Below, piece after piece: positions 1 through 9,090 of a stretch of 64,000 nt of DNA. The stretch comes from Paragemmobacter amnigenus (GTDB lineage Bacteria > Pseudomonadota > Alphaproteobacteria > Rhodobacterales > Rhodobacteraceae), in contig NZ_JAAATX020000011.1 in NCBI RefSeq assembly GCF_009908265.2, positions 120,817 through 184,816 of the forward strand, written 5' to 3'. Every line of letters starts with the position of its first letter. Position 1 is the first letter of the stretch. A model generated the notes under the pieces. That model ran no database searches, had not been told where the DNA came from, and saw only the letters and a list, made by a program, of their open reading frames with translations. Both the position numbers and the translations under genes were made by a program.

Positions 1-706
1 AGCGGCGCGGGACAATGCCTGGTGGTCGGACATGTGGGCCAATTCCACTTGGGTGCGGGCGGCGAAGAATTCGATCATCATCGGCTTCTGGTCGACGATC
101 CTTGCCACCGTCCTCGGCACGCTGGCGGCGCTGGGGCTTAGCCGGCCGGAGATGCCCTATCGCCGCGTGGTGATGGCGATCCTGATCAGCCCGATGATCG
201 TGCCGATCATCATCATCGCGACGGGTCTGTTCTTCTTCTACTCGAACCCCTGTTCCATCATGGGCTTCGAATGCGGACGGCTGACCAGCACTTATCTGGG
301 GGTGATCCTTGCCCATACCACGCTGGGGATTCCCTTCGTCATCATCACGGTGACGGCCACGCTGTCGGGGTTCGACCAGTCGCTGATCCGCGCCTCGGCC
401 AGCCTTGGCGCGTCGCCGTCGCGGACCTTCTTCAAGGTCATCATGCCGCTGATCCTGCCGGGGGTGGTGTCGGGTGCGCTGTTCGCCTTTGTCACGTCCT
501 TTGACGAGGTGGTGGCGGTGCTGTTCATCGCAGGCCCCGACCAGCAGACCATCCCGCGCCAGATGTGGAACGGCATCCGCGAGGCGATCAGCCCTGCGAT
601 CCTTGCCGTGGCGACGATCCTTGTGATCATCTCGATCGCGCTCTTGGCGACGGTGGAGCTGTTGCGGCGGCGGTCGGAGCGGTTGCGGGGCGTGACGCCG
701 CACTGA
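1..706 (+). CDS. ABC transporter inner-membrane permease (PotC/PotI-like), 5' end outside window
   Basis: The open frame runs in from the left edge, so the start codon and the first membrane segment are missing. The ATG at 32 is internal: the residues before it (DNAWWSD) read on smoothly. The protein has about five hydrophobic segments and the permease EAA-loop signature (SLGASPSRTFFKVIMPLILP), which docks with the ATPase subunit. The DNQ/AWWSD context and the overall sequence are typical of spermidine/putrescine-type importers, but the substrate cannot be assigned. A strong terminator follows the stop codon, so this is probably the last gene of its operon. Confidence 0.85.
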   Translation, partial: AARDNAWWSDMWANSTWVRAAKNSIIIGFWSTILATVLGTLAALGLSRPEMPYRRVVMAILISPMIVPIIIIATGLFFFYSNPCSIMGFECGRLTSTYLGVILAHTTLGIPFVIITVTATLSGFDQSLIRASASLGASPSRTFFKVIMPLILPGVVSGALFAFVTSFDEVVAVLFIAGPDQQTIPRQMWNGIREAISPAILAVATILVIISIALLATVELLRRRSERLRGVTPH

Positions 707-731
707 GCGGGCGTTCCGCCGCAAGGGACAG

Positions 732-757
732 GGCCGCGCCGGAGGGCGCGGCCTTTT
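732..757 (+). terminator. intrinsic terminator after the ABC permease
   Basis: A perfect 9-bp stem, GGCCGCGCC / GGCGCGGCC, with a GGAG loop is followed by TTTT. It lies between the plus-strand permease and the convergent glycosyltransferase and could serve both strands. Confidence 0.8.
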
Positions 758-781
758 CCATTGGCGGGTCAGGGCAAGGGA

Positions 782-1867
782 TCAGGGCAGGGGAACGGGG
801 CGCAGCGGGGCGTCGAGCCGTTCGGACAGACGCGCGCGTTCGGCTGCGAGGTCCGCTTCCGGCGGGGCGGTCCAGCGGGCGGGGTCGGTGATGTAGCCCG
901 CCGCCGCAAGGGCCGCGCCGGTCGCGGGAAAGTCCAGCGTGGCGTAGATTTCCGACATCTGGGCAAGGCGGGCAGTCTCGGTCGCGTAAAGACCGGTGAG
1001 GTGGTCGATCACCAGCGGGTCGATCCCGGCGAAGGCGCGGTATTGCGTGGTGAATTCGTGGATCGTGGGGCCGGGCCTGCGGGCGATGATGGCGACGCTG
1101 TCGCCCGCGCGCGCGAAGAAGGCGGCAAGGTGCAGGGCGGAGCAGTCGGTGGAGATGACGGTCCGCGCGGCCTTGTAGCGGGCGATCTGGACGGCGATGT
1201 CGTGGTCCTGCGGGTGGAAGACCTCATACCCTTCGGCGGCGAGGGCGGCTTCGATCCTGTCCTCGGCCAGTATCCGGCCGCGTTTGGAGAAGAGCCGCGT
1301 GCGCGAGATGTAGAGGCGTTCGGGGCCCTCGGCGGCGATGTCGCTGCCGAAGGCGCGGCGCATGTAGGCATGGTATTCCGGACGGCCCGCGATCATGGGA
1401 CCGGTGCCGAAGCCCTGTTCGGGGATCACGAGGCGGTCCACGGTCACGGTGTCGACCGGCGCCTCGACCGGAACGCGGACGCCCGCGCAGGCCAGCCACG
1501 GCTGGGTGGGGCCGGTCAGGCGGCGGGTCTTGCCGTCGGTCGGCTTGGGGTGGAAGATCACGCCGTCGATCTTTTCGGGCAGGTCGAAGCCCCAGAGCCG
1601 TGCGGTGGATTCGCACAGGAAATGGCCGAAATGGGCATAGAGCATCCCGCCGAAGAGCCATGTGCCCGACAGGTGCCGCGTGGCGGCCGGGGGCGGGGCG
1701 GGGGGCGGCGTGGTGACGCGCTGGCGGCCGTCGCGGCTGCATTGGGCAAGGGGCACGGCATTCCCCGCCGCGTCGAAGACGCCGGCGGGGCGGCTGACGC
1801 CCTTGGTCTTTCCCTCGACCAGCGACACCACCGTGGCGCCGTCTACCACCAGATGCGACAGGGGCAT
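782..1867 (-). CDS. glycosyltransferase family 61 protein
   Basis: This 361-aa protein has the layout of the DUF563/glycosyltransferase 61 family, which adds sugars to cell-surface polysaccharide. Visible family features are the HFGHFLCES stretch (about residues 79-87), the LYISR segment in the middle and a STDCSALHLA-type motif in the C-terminal half. The open frame extends 110 codons further upstream, but that part is arginine/proline-rich shadow sequence. The ATG at 1867 is preferred because it sits 2 nt after the stop of the small upstream ORF and starts the recognisable domain. The acceptor and donor sugars are unknown. Confidence 0.75.
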   Translation of the reverse strand: MPLSHLVVDGATVVSLVEGKTKGVSRPAGVFDAAGNAVPLAQCSRDGRQRVTTPPPAPPPAATRHLSGTWLFGGMLYAHFGHFLCESTARLWGFDLPEKIDGVIFHPKPTDGKTRRLTGPTQPWLACAGVRVPVEAPVDTVTVDRLVIPEQGFGTGPMIAGRPEYHAYMRRAFGSDIAAEGPERLYISRTRLFSKRGRILAEDRIEAALAAEGYEVFHPQDHDIAVQIARYKAARTVISTDCSALHLAAFFARAGDSVAIIARRPGPTIHEFTTQYRAFAGIDPLVIDHLTGLYATETARLAQMSEIYATLDFPATGAALAAAGYITDPARWTAPPEADLAAERARLSERLDAPLRPVPLP

Positions 1868-1869
1868 GG

Positions 1870-2124
1870 TCACGCGCGTGTCTTTGCCGGAGTGACGCAG
1901 GTTTCCTCCGGCAGGCGGACGGTGGCGACCTGCACGTCGCAGTTCTTCTTCGGTGTCCGGTTTGACGGCGAGACAATGCGGGAAAGGGCGATGGCCCTGC
2001 CCCGCAGGGGGCCGAAGGTCCGGCCGGTGCGACAGCCCAACGCGAGATGCCCGTCGATCGGATGTGCGGCGTGGGGGCCGTCGGGAAAACGGGCGCTTTT
2101 CTGGCCCGCGGCACGGATAAACAT
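1870..2124 (-). CDS. small hypothetical protein upstream of the glycosyltransferase
   Basis: This 84-aa ORF begins MFIRAAGQK, has an AGGGA ribosome site about 8 nt before its ATG, and stops 2 nt before the glycosyltransferase start, as expected for translational coupling. I do not recognise the sequence. It has no membrane segment or clear motif and contains two cysteines. It could be a genuine leader gene or a chance ORF; the spacing and ribosome site are the only support. Confidence 0.4.
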   Translation of the reverse strand: MFIRAAGQKSARFPDGPHAAHPIDGHLALGCRTGRTFGPLRGRAIALSRIVSPSNRTPKKNCDVQVATVRLPEETCVTPAKTRA

Positions 2125-2209
2125 GGTGATCGTCCCTGTGGTCGGTTTCGCCCGATTTGTTGCGGGGCAGGTTGGCAGGACGGTCCGCCTGCGTCAATGG
2201 CGGCAGGGG

Positions 2210-3148
2210 TCAGGGCAGGATCTGGAGCCAGACCCAGATGGTGCCGATGGACAGCGCGGTGGCCACCAGCACGGTCGAGGCCGCGACGCGTTTGGCGACG
2301 CCGTAGAGGCTGGCAAAGATATAGGCGTTCACCCCGGGCGCCATGGCTGCGGTCATCACGGCAGAGCGTAGCCCGTCCGTGTCGAGGCCGAGGGCGAAGC
2401 GGCCCAGCAGGTAGGCCAGCGCGGGGTGCAGCACGAGCGAGCAGCCGCAAAGCAGCGCGATGATGCGGAAGTCGCCATCGGGGCGATAGCGCAACAGGAC
2501 GCCGCCCAGCCCGAAGAGCGCGGTGGGAATCGCGGTGGCGGCGACAAGGCCGATGGCGGACCATGCCACGGCGGGCAGGGGAAGGCCCGTCAGGTTGACG
2601 ACGAAACCCGCCGTGATGCCAATGACCAGCGGTTGCGCGAAGATTGCCCTGACGATCTGGCGCATCAGGGCGGCACCCGACAGCCCCGTGCCCCGCGCGC
2701 GTGCCCATTCCATCAGCGCGATCCCGAAGCCGTAGAACAGCGGCGAATGGATCGAGATGATGGCGAAGTTGCCCGCAAGGGCCGCAGTGCCATAGGCGCG
2801 TTCGGTGATCGGCACGCCGAGCAGGAGCGAGTTCGAGAAGAGTGCCACGAAACCGATTGCGGTGGCATCGGTCACGGGTCGGCGGAAGATCAGGATGGCC
2901 GCGCCGAAGGCCGCGAAGAACGAGGTGAAGGCGGCGGTGTAGAAGGACAGGAACAGCGCGGGCTGGAAGGTCGCGGCAAGGTCGAGCCGCGCGATGGAGG
3001 AGAACAGCAGGGTCGGGGCCGCGAAGTTCTGGGCATAGCGCATCAGCGCGTCCACCGCGCCTTCGTCAAAGAGCCGCGCGCGGGCGGCGGCATAGCCGAA
3101 GCCGATGACAAGGAAGACCGGCAGGATGACGTCGAGCAGGGCTTCCAC
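2210..3148 (-). CDS. AEC (auxin efflux carrier) family transporter
   Basis: A 312-aa integral membrane protein with about ten hydrophobic segments in two groups separated by a short polar linker, the usual arrangement of the AEC family (bacterial members export organic acids such as malate or malonate). The N-terminal LPVFLVIGFGY and the C-terminal APGVNAYIFA segment match the family. The start is GTG at 3148, 5 nt after the MBL hydrolase stop; no in-frame ATG lies near it. It is probably cotranscribed with the upstream housekeeping genes. The substrate is unknown. Confidence 0.85.
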   Translation of the reverse strand: MEALLDVILPVFLVIGFGYAAARARLFDEGAVDALMRYAQNFAAPTLLFSSIARLDLAATFQPALFLSFYTAAFTSFFAAFGAAILIFRRPVTDATAIGFVALFSNSLLLGVPITERAYGTAALAGNFAIISIHSPLFYGFGIALMEWARARGTGLSGAALMRQIVRAIFAQPLVIGITAGFVVNLTGLPLPAVAWSAIGLVAATAIPTALFGLGGVLLRYRPDGDFRIIALLCGCSLVLHPALAYLLGRFALGLDTDGLRSAVMTAAMAPGVNAYIFASLYGVAKRVAASTVLVATALSIGTIWVWLQILP

Positions 3149-3153
3149 GTGCG

Positions 3154-3966
3154 TCAGGCCAGATTGTCGTAGGTGATCACCATGCCGTCATGGGCGGGCC
3201 GGATATGGGGTGGCAGTTCGGCCGAAAGCTCTGCGAAGTCGAGGTCGTGGTGCATGTTGGTGATGACCGCGCGGGCGGGGCGGGCGCGGGCGATCCAGTC
3301 CAGCGTCAGGGCAAGGTGGGCATGGGTCGGGTGCGGCTTGCGGCGCAGCGCGTCGACCACCCAGCAGTCGAGGCCCGACAGGTGGGGCCAGCTTGACTCC
3401 GGGATGTCCACCGCATCGGGCAGATAGGCGAGCGGGCCGATGCGGAAGCCCAGCGCGTCCATGCTGCCGTGATTGGCGCTGAACGGGGTCAGGCGGATGG
3501 TGCCGCCAGCGCCTGCGATGTCGATATCCCCTTCGATCGCGTTGAGGTCGAGGATGGGCGGATAGGGGCTGCCTGCGGGCTGGACGAAGGCATAGCCGAA
3601 GCGGGCGATGAGCGCGTCCTGCGTGGGGCTGTCGGCCCAGACGGGCAGGCGGCGGCGGATGTTGAAGACGATCTGGCGCAGGTCGTCGAGGCCGTGGACG
3701 TGGTCGGCATGGGAATGGGTGTAGACCACGGCGTCCAGCGTGCCGACGCCTGCGTCAAGCAGTTGGTCGCGCATGTCGGGCGTGGTGTCGATCAGGACGC
3801 GCGTGATGCCGTCGGGCGTTTCGCGTTCGACCAGCATGGAACAGCGGCGGCGGCGGTTCTTGGGGTTCCTGGGGTCGCAGGCGCCCCAGTCGCCGCCGGG
3901 GGGGCCAAGGCGGGGCACACCGCCCGACGATCCGCAGCCGAGAATGGTGAAGCGCAGCGTGGCCAT
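3154..3966 (-). CDS. MBL-fold metallohydrolase (PhnP-like)
   Basis: This 270-aa protein has the metallo-beta-lactamase metal motif THSHADH (residues 83-89), an N-terminal LGCGSSGGVPR strand and the later NHGSMDALGF and MHHD histidines. This is the pattern of the PhnP/RNase Z-like branch that cleaves phosphodiesters such as cyclic phosphates. The ATG at 3966 overlaps the TatD stop as TGATG; the ATG four codons upstream is less likely. The place after tatD is common in Rhodobacteraceae. The exact substrate is not shown by the sequence. Confidence 0.85.
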   Translation of the reverse strand: MATLRFTILGCGSSGGVPRLGPPGGDWGACDPRNPKNRRRRCSMLVERETPDGITRVLIDTTPDMRDQLLDAGVGTLDAVVYTHSHADHVHGLDDLRQIVFNIRRRLPVWADSPTQDALIARFGYAFVQPAGSPYPPILDLNAIEGDIDIAGAGGTIRLTPFSANHGSMDALGFRIGPLAYLPDAVDIPESSWPHLSGLDCWVVDALRRKPHPTHAHLALTLDWIARARPARAVITNMHHDLDFAELSAELPPHIRPAHDGMVITYDNLA

Positions 3967-4778
3967 CAGGCGGCCCATGCCTTGCGCGCGGCGCGGGGGA
4001 AGAGGCGGTCGAAATTGGCGCAGGTTTGCGCGGCAAATTCCGTCTCTGTCATGCCGTAAAGCGCGGCGCCGGTTTTTGCCGTGAAGGCGGTGTAGGCCGG
4101 TTCGTTGCGCTTGCCGCGATAGGGGACAGGGGCCAGATAGGGGCTGTCGGTTTCCAGAAGGATGCGGTCGACGGGGGCGGCGGCGAAGATGTCGCGCAGG
4201 TCCTGCGATTTTGGGAAGGTCGCGATACCCGACATCGAGAGGTAGAAGCCCAGATCGAGCGCCGCGCGCGCCAGCCCCGCGCCGGAAGAGAAGCAGTGCA
4301 TGACGCAGGAATAGGGCTTTTCGCGGTAGCCTTCGCTTAGGATCGCGGCCATGTCGTCATCCGCCGCGCGGGCGTGGATGATGAGGGGCAGGCCCGTTTC
4401 CTGTGCCGCCGTGATGTGCAGGCGGAGCGAGGTCTTCTGGATGTCGGCACTGTCGGCGGTGTAGTGGTAGTCGAGGCCGGTTTCCCCGATGCCCACGAAT
4501 TTCGGGTGGCGGGCAAGGGCCACCAGTTCGTCGACGGTGGCAAGCGGTTCTTCGGCCGCGCTCATCGGGTGGGTGCCTGCGGCGTAGAAGACGCCCTCAT
4601 GTGCCTCGGCTATGGCGCGGACGGCGGGTTCGTTCTTGAGGCGCGTGCAGATCGTGACCATGCGGGTGACGCCTGCGGCGCGGGCGCGGGCGATGACGTC
4701 GGGCAGTTCATCCGCAAAGTCGGGGAAGTCGAGGTGGCAGTGGCTGTCGACGATCTCGGGGGGCGTTTCGGGCATCAT
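3966..4778 (-). CDS. TatD family metal-dependent hydrolase
   Basis: A 270-aa TIM-barrel hydrolase with the N-terminal metal pair DSHCHLDF, the middle GIGETGLDYH segment, the PLIIHAR and MHCFSSG histidines and the C-terminal LLETDSPYLAP. These are the canonical TatD DNase positions (3'-5' exonuclease or deoxyribonuclease activity in the family). Two ATGs occur at 4778 and 4775 behind an AAGGTGA ribosome site; the longer open frame upstream lies inside holB and is a shadow. The gene starts just after holB and overlaps the MBL hydrolase start. Confidence 0.9.
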   Translation of the reverse strand: MMPETPPEIVDSHCHLDFPDFADELPDVIARARAAGVTRMVTICTRLKNEPAVRAIAEAHEGVFYAAGTHPMSAAEEPLATVDELVALARHPKFVGIGETGLDYHYTADSADIQKTSLRLHITAAQETGLPLIIHARAADDDMAAILSEGYREKPYSCVMHCFSSGAGLARAALDLGFYLSMSGIATFPKSQDLRDIFAAAPVDRILLETDSPYLAPVPYRGKRNEPAYTAFTAKTGAALYGMTETEFAAQTCANFDRLFPRAARKAWAA

Positions 4779-4782
4779 CTGC

Positions 4783-5922
4783 TCACCTTGGGGCGAGCGT
4801 TCCCGCCGTCTCTTCGAGTTTGAGAACCATATCCATGAGAAGGGCCGCAGGGTCAAGGTTGACCGCCTTGCCCTTGCGCGCGCGGGCGGAGAGGGATTGC
4901 GCGGCCTCGGCCCAAAGGCGGGCGGCGTGGGGGTGGTCGGCAAGGCGGGTGATGAGCTGCGCCTCGCCCTTGGCCGCCTCGGGCGGGAGCTGGCGGGTCG
5001 CGGCGGCGCGGGCCAGGCGGGTGAGGAAGAGGTCGAGGAGGGTGAGGATCAGGTCGAACTGTTCCTCGGCCCCGCGACCGGCGCCGGTTTCGGCAAGGGC
5101 CAGAAGGCGCGGGCGATCAAGGCGGGGCAGGGTGGAGAGGAGGCCGGTGATCGCGGCATAGAGTTTCAGGCCGTCGAGATTGGTCAGGCGGAACGCCTCG
5201 CCCACCGAACCGCCGGCAAGTTCGGCCAGCGCCTGCGCGTCCTCGGGCGCGGTCTCGCCCCCCGCCTGTTCCAGTGCGGCGGCAAGGGCATCGGGGGGCA
5301 GGGGATAGAGGCGCAATTCGCGGCAGCGCGAGCGGATGGTGGGCAGCAGGCGGAAGGGCTGGTGCGAGATCAGGAAGAAGGTCGCGCCCGCGGGCGGTTC
5401 TTCCAGCAGTTTCAAGAGCGCGTTGGCGGCGTTGGGGTTCATCTCGTCCGCGTCGTCGATGATGGCGGCGCGGCGGCCCCCGTCGGCGGCGGAGAGGGAG
5501 AAGAAGGATTTCATCCGCCGCACCTCGTCCACGGTGATGACGGATTTCAGGCGCTTCTTTTCGTCATCCCATGCGCGGCGCAGCAGGAAGAGGCGCGGTT
5601 CGGCCAGCGCGCGGAGGCGGCGGGCGGTGGGGTCGTCCTCGGGGATGTCCAGCGTCGCGGGCGGTTCGGGTGCGCCGAAGAGGCCGCCATCGGCATCGGG
5701 CGTGGCAAGGAGGAAGCGGGCAAGCCGCCATGCGAGCGTGGCCTTGCCCACACCGCGTGGCCCCGTCACCAGCCAGCCGTGATGCATCCGCCCGCCGGTG
5801 AAGGCCGACAGGAATTCGGCCTCGGCCCCTGCATGGCCGAAAAGGCGCGGGGTTTCGCGGGGGTGGGGGGCGCCCTCGATCCGGTCGGGTTCGGGGATAT
5901 CTTCGGGAAGGGCTGCGGCCAT
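4783..5922 (-). CDS. holB: DNA polymerase III delta' subunit
   Basis: This 379-aa AAA+ clamp-loader subunit has a P-loop GPRGVGKAT (residues 54-62), an SFFSLSAADGG/AIIDDAD Walker B region and the LLKLLEEPP segment followed by SRC, all typical of delta'. It helps load the beta sliding clamp at the replication fork. The zinc-binding cysteine cluster of the E. coli protein is not present, as is usual in alphaproteobacteria. It begins 3 nt after tmk and is part of the tmk-holB-tatD series. Confidence 0.92.
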   Translation of the reverse strand: MAAALPEDIPEPDRIEGAPHPRETPRLFGHAGAEAEFLSAFTGGRMHHGWLVTGPRGVGKATLAWRLARFLLATPDADGGLFGAPEPPATLDIPEDDPTARRLRALAEPRLFLLRRAWDDEKKRLKSVITVDEVRRMKSFFSLSAADGGRRAAIIDDADEMNPNAANALLKLLEEPPAGATFFLISHQPFRLLPTIRSRCRELRLYPLPPDALAAALEQAGGETAPEDAQALAELAGGSVGEAFRLTNLDGLKLYAAITGLLSTLPRLDRPRLLALAETGAGRGAEEQFDLILTLLDLFLTRLARAAATRQLPPEAAKGEAQLITRLADHPHAARLWAEAAQSLSARARKGKAVNLDPAALLMDMVLKLEETAGTLAPR

Positions 5923-5925
5923 CGG

Positions 5926-6543
5926 TCAGCCCAGATGCGCGAGGGTGGCCGACAGGATGTCGGCGGCGACGCTCTCGGGATCGCGGGCGCCGTCGATCAC
6001 GCGGAAGCGGGGATGCGTGGTGGCCAGCGACAGGAAGCCCGCGCGCATCCGTGTCTGGGTCGCCAGCCCCATATCCTCGAACCTGAGTTCGGTTCCGGCG
6101 CGGGCGCGGGCGCGGGACAGGCCGGTTTCGGGGTCGATGTCGACAAGGATGGTCAGGTCGGGATCGGTGCCGATCATCAGGTCGTGCAGGCGGTCCACGG
6201 TGGCGGCCAGATCGCCGCGGGTGGTGCCCTGATAGATGCGGGTGGAATCCGCGAAACGGTCGGTGATGACGATGTCGCCGCGGGCAAGGGCGGGGCGGAT
6301 GGTCTTTTCCAGATGGTCGCGGCGGGCTGCGGTGAAGAGCAGGAGTTCGGTTTCCGCCGACCAGCGGTCGGGGTCGCCTTCCAGCACCAGACGGCGGATC
6401 TCCTCGGCCCCCGTGCTGCCGCCCGGTTCTCGGGTCAGGGTGACGGCATGGCCGCGGGCGCGCAAGGCATCGGCCAGACGGCGGGCCTGCGTGGATTTGC
6501 CCGAGCCGTCGATGCCTTCGAAGCTGATGAAGCGGCCGGACAT
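5926..6543 (-). CDS. tmk: thymidylate kinase
   Basis: A 205-aa dTMP kinase that makes dTDP in dTTP synthesis. The P-loop EGIDGSGKST (residues 9-18), the TREPGG substrate loop, the DRFADST segment and the lid region RARARAG are visible. The ATG at 6543 gives the standard protein length; the long upstream extension of the frame lies inside the carboxypeptidase gene and is a shadow. It is followed by holB with a 3-nt gap. Confidence 0.93.
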   Translation of the reverse strand: MSGRFISFEGIDGSGKSTQARRLADALRARGHAVTLTREPGGSTGAEEIRRLVLEGDPDRWSAETELLLFTAARRDHLEKTIRPALARGDIVITDRFADSTRIYQGTTRGDLAATVDRLHDLMIGTDPDLTILVDIDPETGLSRARARAGTELRFEDMGLATQTRMRAGFLSLATTHPRFRVIDGARDPESVAADILSATLAHLG

Positions 6544-6557
6544 GGGCGGAGCGCCGG

Positions 6558-7739
6558 TCACGAGGCCGGTGCCGGATCGCCGCTGCGGCTGTCCAGATAG
6601 CGCCGCATGAGCACCTGTGCGGCCGTCGTGAGCCGTTTGGTGAACCCGCCTGCGGCAACATCGGCTTCGGCCACCAGCGGCACGCGCGCGTCGGGCAGGT
6701 CGGGGACATGGACGATCAGTTCGCCCAGTTGCTGGCCAGCCGTGACGGGGGCGGTGACGGGGCCGGTATAGATCACCTCGGCCGTGACGCCCTCTTGCAC
6801 CTGCGCGGGGACGAGCAGGCTGATATCCTCGGCCGGAACCAGACCCACGGTATCGGCCGCGCCCATCCAGACCGGCGCCTCGGCAAGGCGGGTGCCCGCC
6901 TTGGCGATGGTCTTTTGCGTGAATTGCCGGAAGGCCCAGTTCACGATCGCCTCGGATTCCTGCGCGCGGTCGGTGTCGGAGGCGAGGCCCGTGATGACGA
7001 AGATCACGCGGCGGTCGCCCATGACGGCAGAGCCGACAAGGCCGTAGCCGGCCTCGGAGGTGTGGCCGGTCTTGAGCCCGTCTGCCTGCCAATCTGCCGC
7101 CGAAATACGCAGGAGCGGGTTGCGGTTGCTGGCATTTGCCGGTGCGCGGTCCTGATAGTTGAACTCGGTTTCCGAGAAGATGGGATAGTATTCGGGGAAT
7201 TCCGAGATCAGCCGCTTGGCAAGGATGCCAAGGTCGCGCATCGACATGCGGTGGTCCGGATCGGGCCAGCCGGAGGAATTCCGGAAGGTCGAATTGGTCA
7301 TGCCCAGAGCCTTGGCCCGTTCGGTCATCAGTGCAGCGAAGGCGTCCTCGGTGCCGGCCAGCCCTTCGGCCACCACGACGCAGGCATCGTTGCCGGAATT
7401 GATGATCATGCCGCGGATCAGGTCATGGACGGTGGGGCGGTCCATCTCGTTTAGGAACATGGTCGAACCGCCCATCGCCTTGGCCCGCGAGGACACGGCA
7501 AAGGTGGTGTCAAGCGTGACGCGCCCGTCGCGCAGCGCCTCGAACAGCATGTTGATCGTCATCAGCTTCGACATGGACGCGGGCGGAAGGGCCACGTCGG
7601 CGTTCTTGTCCAGCAGGACCGTCTGGGTCGACATGTCATAGACCCAGGCCGCGGTGGCGCGCGTCTCGAAGGCGCGGGCGGGAGCCGCGGCCAGAAGGGC
7701 AAGGGCGACGATGGCGAATGCGCGGCGCAGGAAGGTCAT
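6558..7739 (-). CDS. D-alanyl-D-alanine carboxypeptidase (PBP5/6-like)
   Basis: A 393-aa penicillin-binding protein that trims the terminal D-alanine of peptidoglycan stem peptides in the periplasm. A cleavable signal peptide (first about 23 residues, ending APARA) precedes the active-site motifs SMSK (55-58), SGN (115-117) and KTG (223-225). The C-terminal PBP5-type beta domain follows. The ATG at 7739 has an AAAGGA ribosome site. The gene lies 63 nt after the SPOR lipoprotein gene. Confidence 0.92.
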   Translation of the reverse strand: MTFLRRAFAIVALALLAAAPARAFETRATAAWVYDMSTQTVLLDKNADVALPPASMSKLMTINMLFEALRDGRVTLDTTFAVSSRAKAMGGSTMFLNEMDRPTVHDLIRGMIINSGNDACVVVAEGLAGTEDAFAALMTERAKALGMTNSTFRNSSGWPDPDHRMSMRDLGILAKRLISEFPEYYPIFSETEFNYQDRAPANASNRNPLLRISAADWQADGLKTGHTSEAGYGLVGSAVMGDRRVIFVITGLASDTDRAQESEAIVNWAFRQFTQKTIAKAGTRLAEAPVWMGAADTVGLVPAEDISLLVPAQVQEGVTAEVIYTGPVTAPVTAGQQLGELIVHVPDLPDARVPLVAEADVAAGGFTKRLTTAAQVLMRRYLDSRSGDPAPAS

Positions 7740-7802
7740 GCAATGTGGTCCTTTCGTCTGGGTCGCGGCGGGCGGCGCGGGCCGCCTGCCGGAAGGCCGC
7801 GG

Positions 7803-8717
7803 TCAGCGGATGGCATAGGCATCGGCAAAGCCGAGCCCCTTGACCTTGGCAAGCAGCGCGGCGCGGTCGCCGCCGGTGGCGGTCACGCTCCACCATGTCT
7901 TGCCCTGCGTGGTCTCCTTGCGCGAAGTGGCGGATATGCCCGCCTTCTTCAGCGTCTCGACCGCGCGGTTGGCATTTGCCTCGACCGAGAAGATGCCGAT
8001 CTGGAGCGTGGTCGAACCGGGCGCGGCGGCGGCAAGTGCCGGCGCGGGGGATGCGGCGGGGGCCGGGGCGGCGGCGGGTCTCGGGGCCGTGGCGGCGGGG
8101 GCCGTGGCGGCGGGCGCGTCGAGCGGCGCGCTGGCGATGGCGGCGGGGGCGGCCGTGGTGGCGGTTGCGGGCTTGCCCTCTGCCTCGTCGATGGCCGCGC
8201 CCGCGACGGTGCCCAGCGTGGTGGCGCTCACCCCTTCATTGGCGTCGAGGATGGGTTTGCTCGCGTCGGTCGCGGCGGGGGCTTCCTCGCGGCGCAGGGC
8301 GGTCACGCTGATCTTTGCGGGCTGGCCTGCGAGCAGACCCAGCGCCTCGGCCGCGTCGGAGGAGATCTGCAGTTTCGGTCCGGGGTTGAAGACCTCGCGC
8401 TGGAAGAGCGCGCCGATGACGAACTTGCCGTTCGCCGGATTTCGCATGATGACGCGTTCGGGATTGGAGGCATCGGGCGAGGCGACCCAGACCCCGCCCA
8501 GCGAGGGACGACCGTCCCAGAGCGCCTGGTCGGTGACCTGGAAGACCTCGGGCGCCTCGACGTCGCGGTCGACGAGGGTGACGGAGGTGGCCGAGGCGGT
8601 GGTCGCGCCTTCGGGCTTGTCCTTGCGGGCAAAGGGGTTCTGGCCCTGCTGGCAGGCTGCCAGAACGAGGATTGTCGTGATGAGGAGCGCCCTGCGCGCC
8701 GTCGGAAGTCCTGCCAT
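7803..8717 (-). CDS. SPOR-domain lipoprotein
   Basis: This 304-aa protein has a lipoprotein signal with lipobox LAAC around residue 20, a middle domain resembling RlpA-type barrels (NGKFVIGALFQRE), a long Ala/Pro linker, and a C-terminal SPOR domain (about the last 70 residues, starting TLQIGIFSVEANA). SPOR domains bind denuded glycan strands at division sites. The ATG at 8717 is chosen because it starts the signal peptide and has a GAGG ribosome site; the 42 extra upstream codons are not signal-like. Confidence 0.85.
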   Translation of the reverse strand: MAGLPTARRALLITTILVLAACQQGQNPFARKDKPEGATTASATSVTLVDRDVEAPEVFQVTDQALWDGRPSLGGVWVASPDASNPERVIMRNPANGKFVIGALFQREVFNPGPKLQISSDAAEALGLLAGQPAKISVTALRREEAPAATDASKPILDANEGVSATTLGTVAGAAIDEAEGKPATATTAAPAAIASAPLDAPAATAPAATAPRPAAAPAPAASPAPALAAAAPGSTTLQIGIFSVEANANRAVETLKKAGISATSRKETTQGKTWWSVTATGGDRAALLAKVKGLGFADAYAIR

Positions 8718-8948
8718 GATCGCCTCGCTGCCGCGCGATTTTCCCGCGCTGTTGTCGGCCCGTGTCCGGTCCGTTCCTGTCTGTCCGTTGCCCTGCCCGC
8801 CGGTGCCGCGCGGTGCGGCGCGGTCCCTTGTCGCGCGGATCATACAGTCGCGTCCGAGCGGTTGGAAGTGCGGGCAGGAGGATGGGCGGAAATCTCACGC
8901 CATCGTGGCCTTTCAGAATCGGTCGCCGCCGGATAGGAGCGGAGCGTC

Positions 8949-9038
8949 GGAGGAGTGGCCGAGCGGTTTAAGGCACCGGTCTTGAAAACCGACGTAGGGG
9001 AGACCCTACCGTGGGTTCGAATCCCACCTCCTCCGCCA
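8949..9038 (+). tRNA. tRNA-Ser (anticodon UGA)
   Basis: A 90-nt class II tRNA. The acceptor stem GGAGGAG / CTCCTCC is perfect, the T arm is GTGGG-TTCGAAT-CCCAC, the anticodon TGA (8983-8985) lies in CTTGAAA, and a long variable arm GTAGGG-GAGA-CCCTAC is present. The discriminator is G and CCA is encoded. The top pair of the anticodon stem looks mismatched (C-A). The gene is intact, and no second copy of its 3' end is visible near the right edge of the window. Confidence 0.95.
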
Positions 9039-9060
9039 CATTCAGATGCCGAATCCGTAC

Positions 9061-9090
9061 AAAGGCCCCGATTGGGGCCTTTTTTCTTTT
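9061..9090 (+). terminator. intrinsic terminator after tRNA-Ser
   Basis: AAGGCCCC-GATT-GGGGCCTT forms an 8-bp stem with a 4-nt loop followed by a long T-rich run. It ends the tRNA transcript. Confidence 0.9.

Noticed and set aside
761..2371. 536-aa plus-strand ORF
   Set aside because: Antisense of the glycosyltransferase and small ORF; Gly/Arg-rich composition typical of high-GC shadows.
8949..9038. tRNA-Ser 3' end as attachment core
   Set aside because: No second copy of the T arm or acceptor sequence is seen near the right edge, and the recombinase is not a tyrosine integrase.
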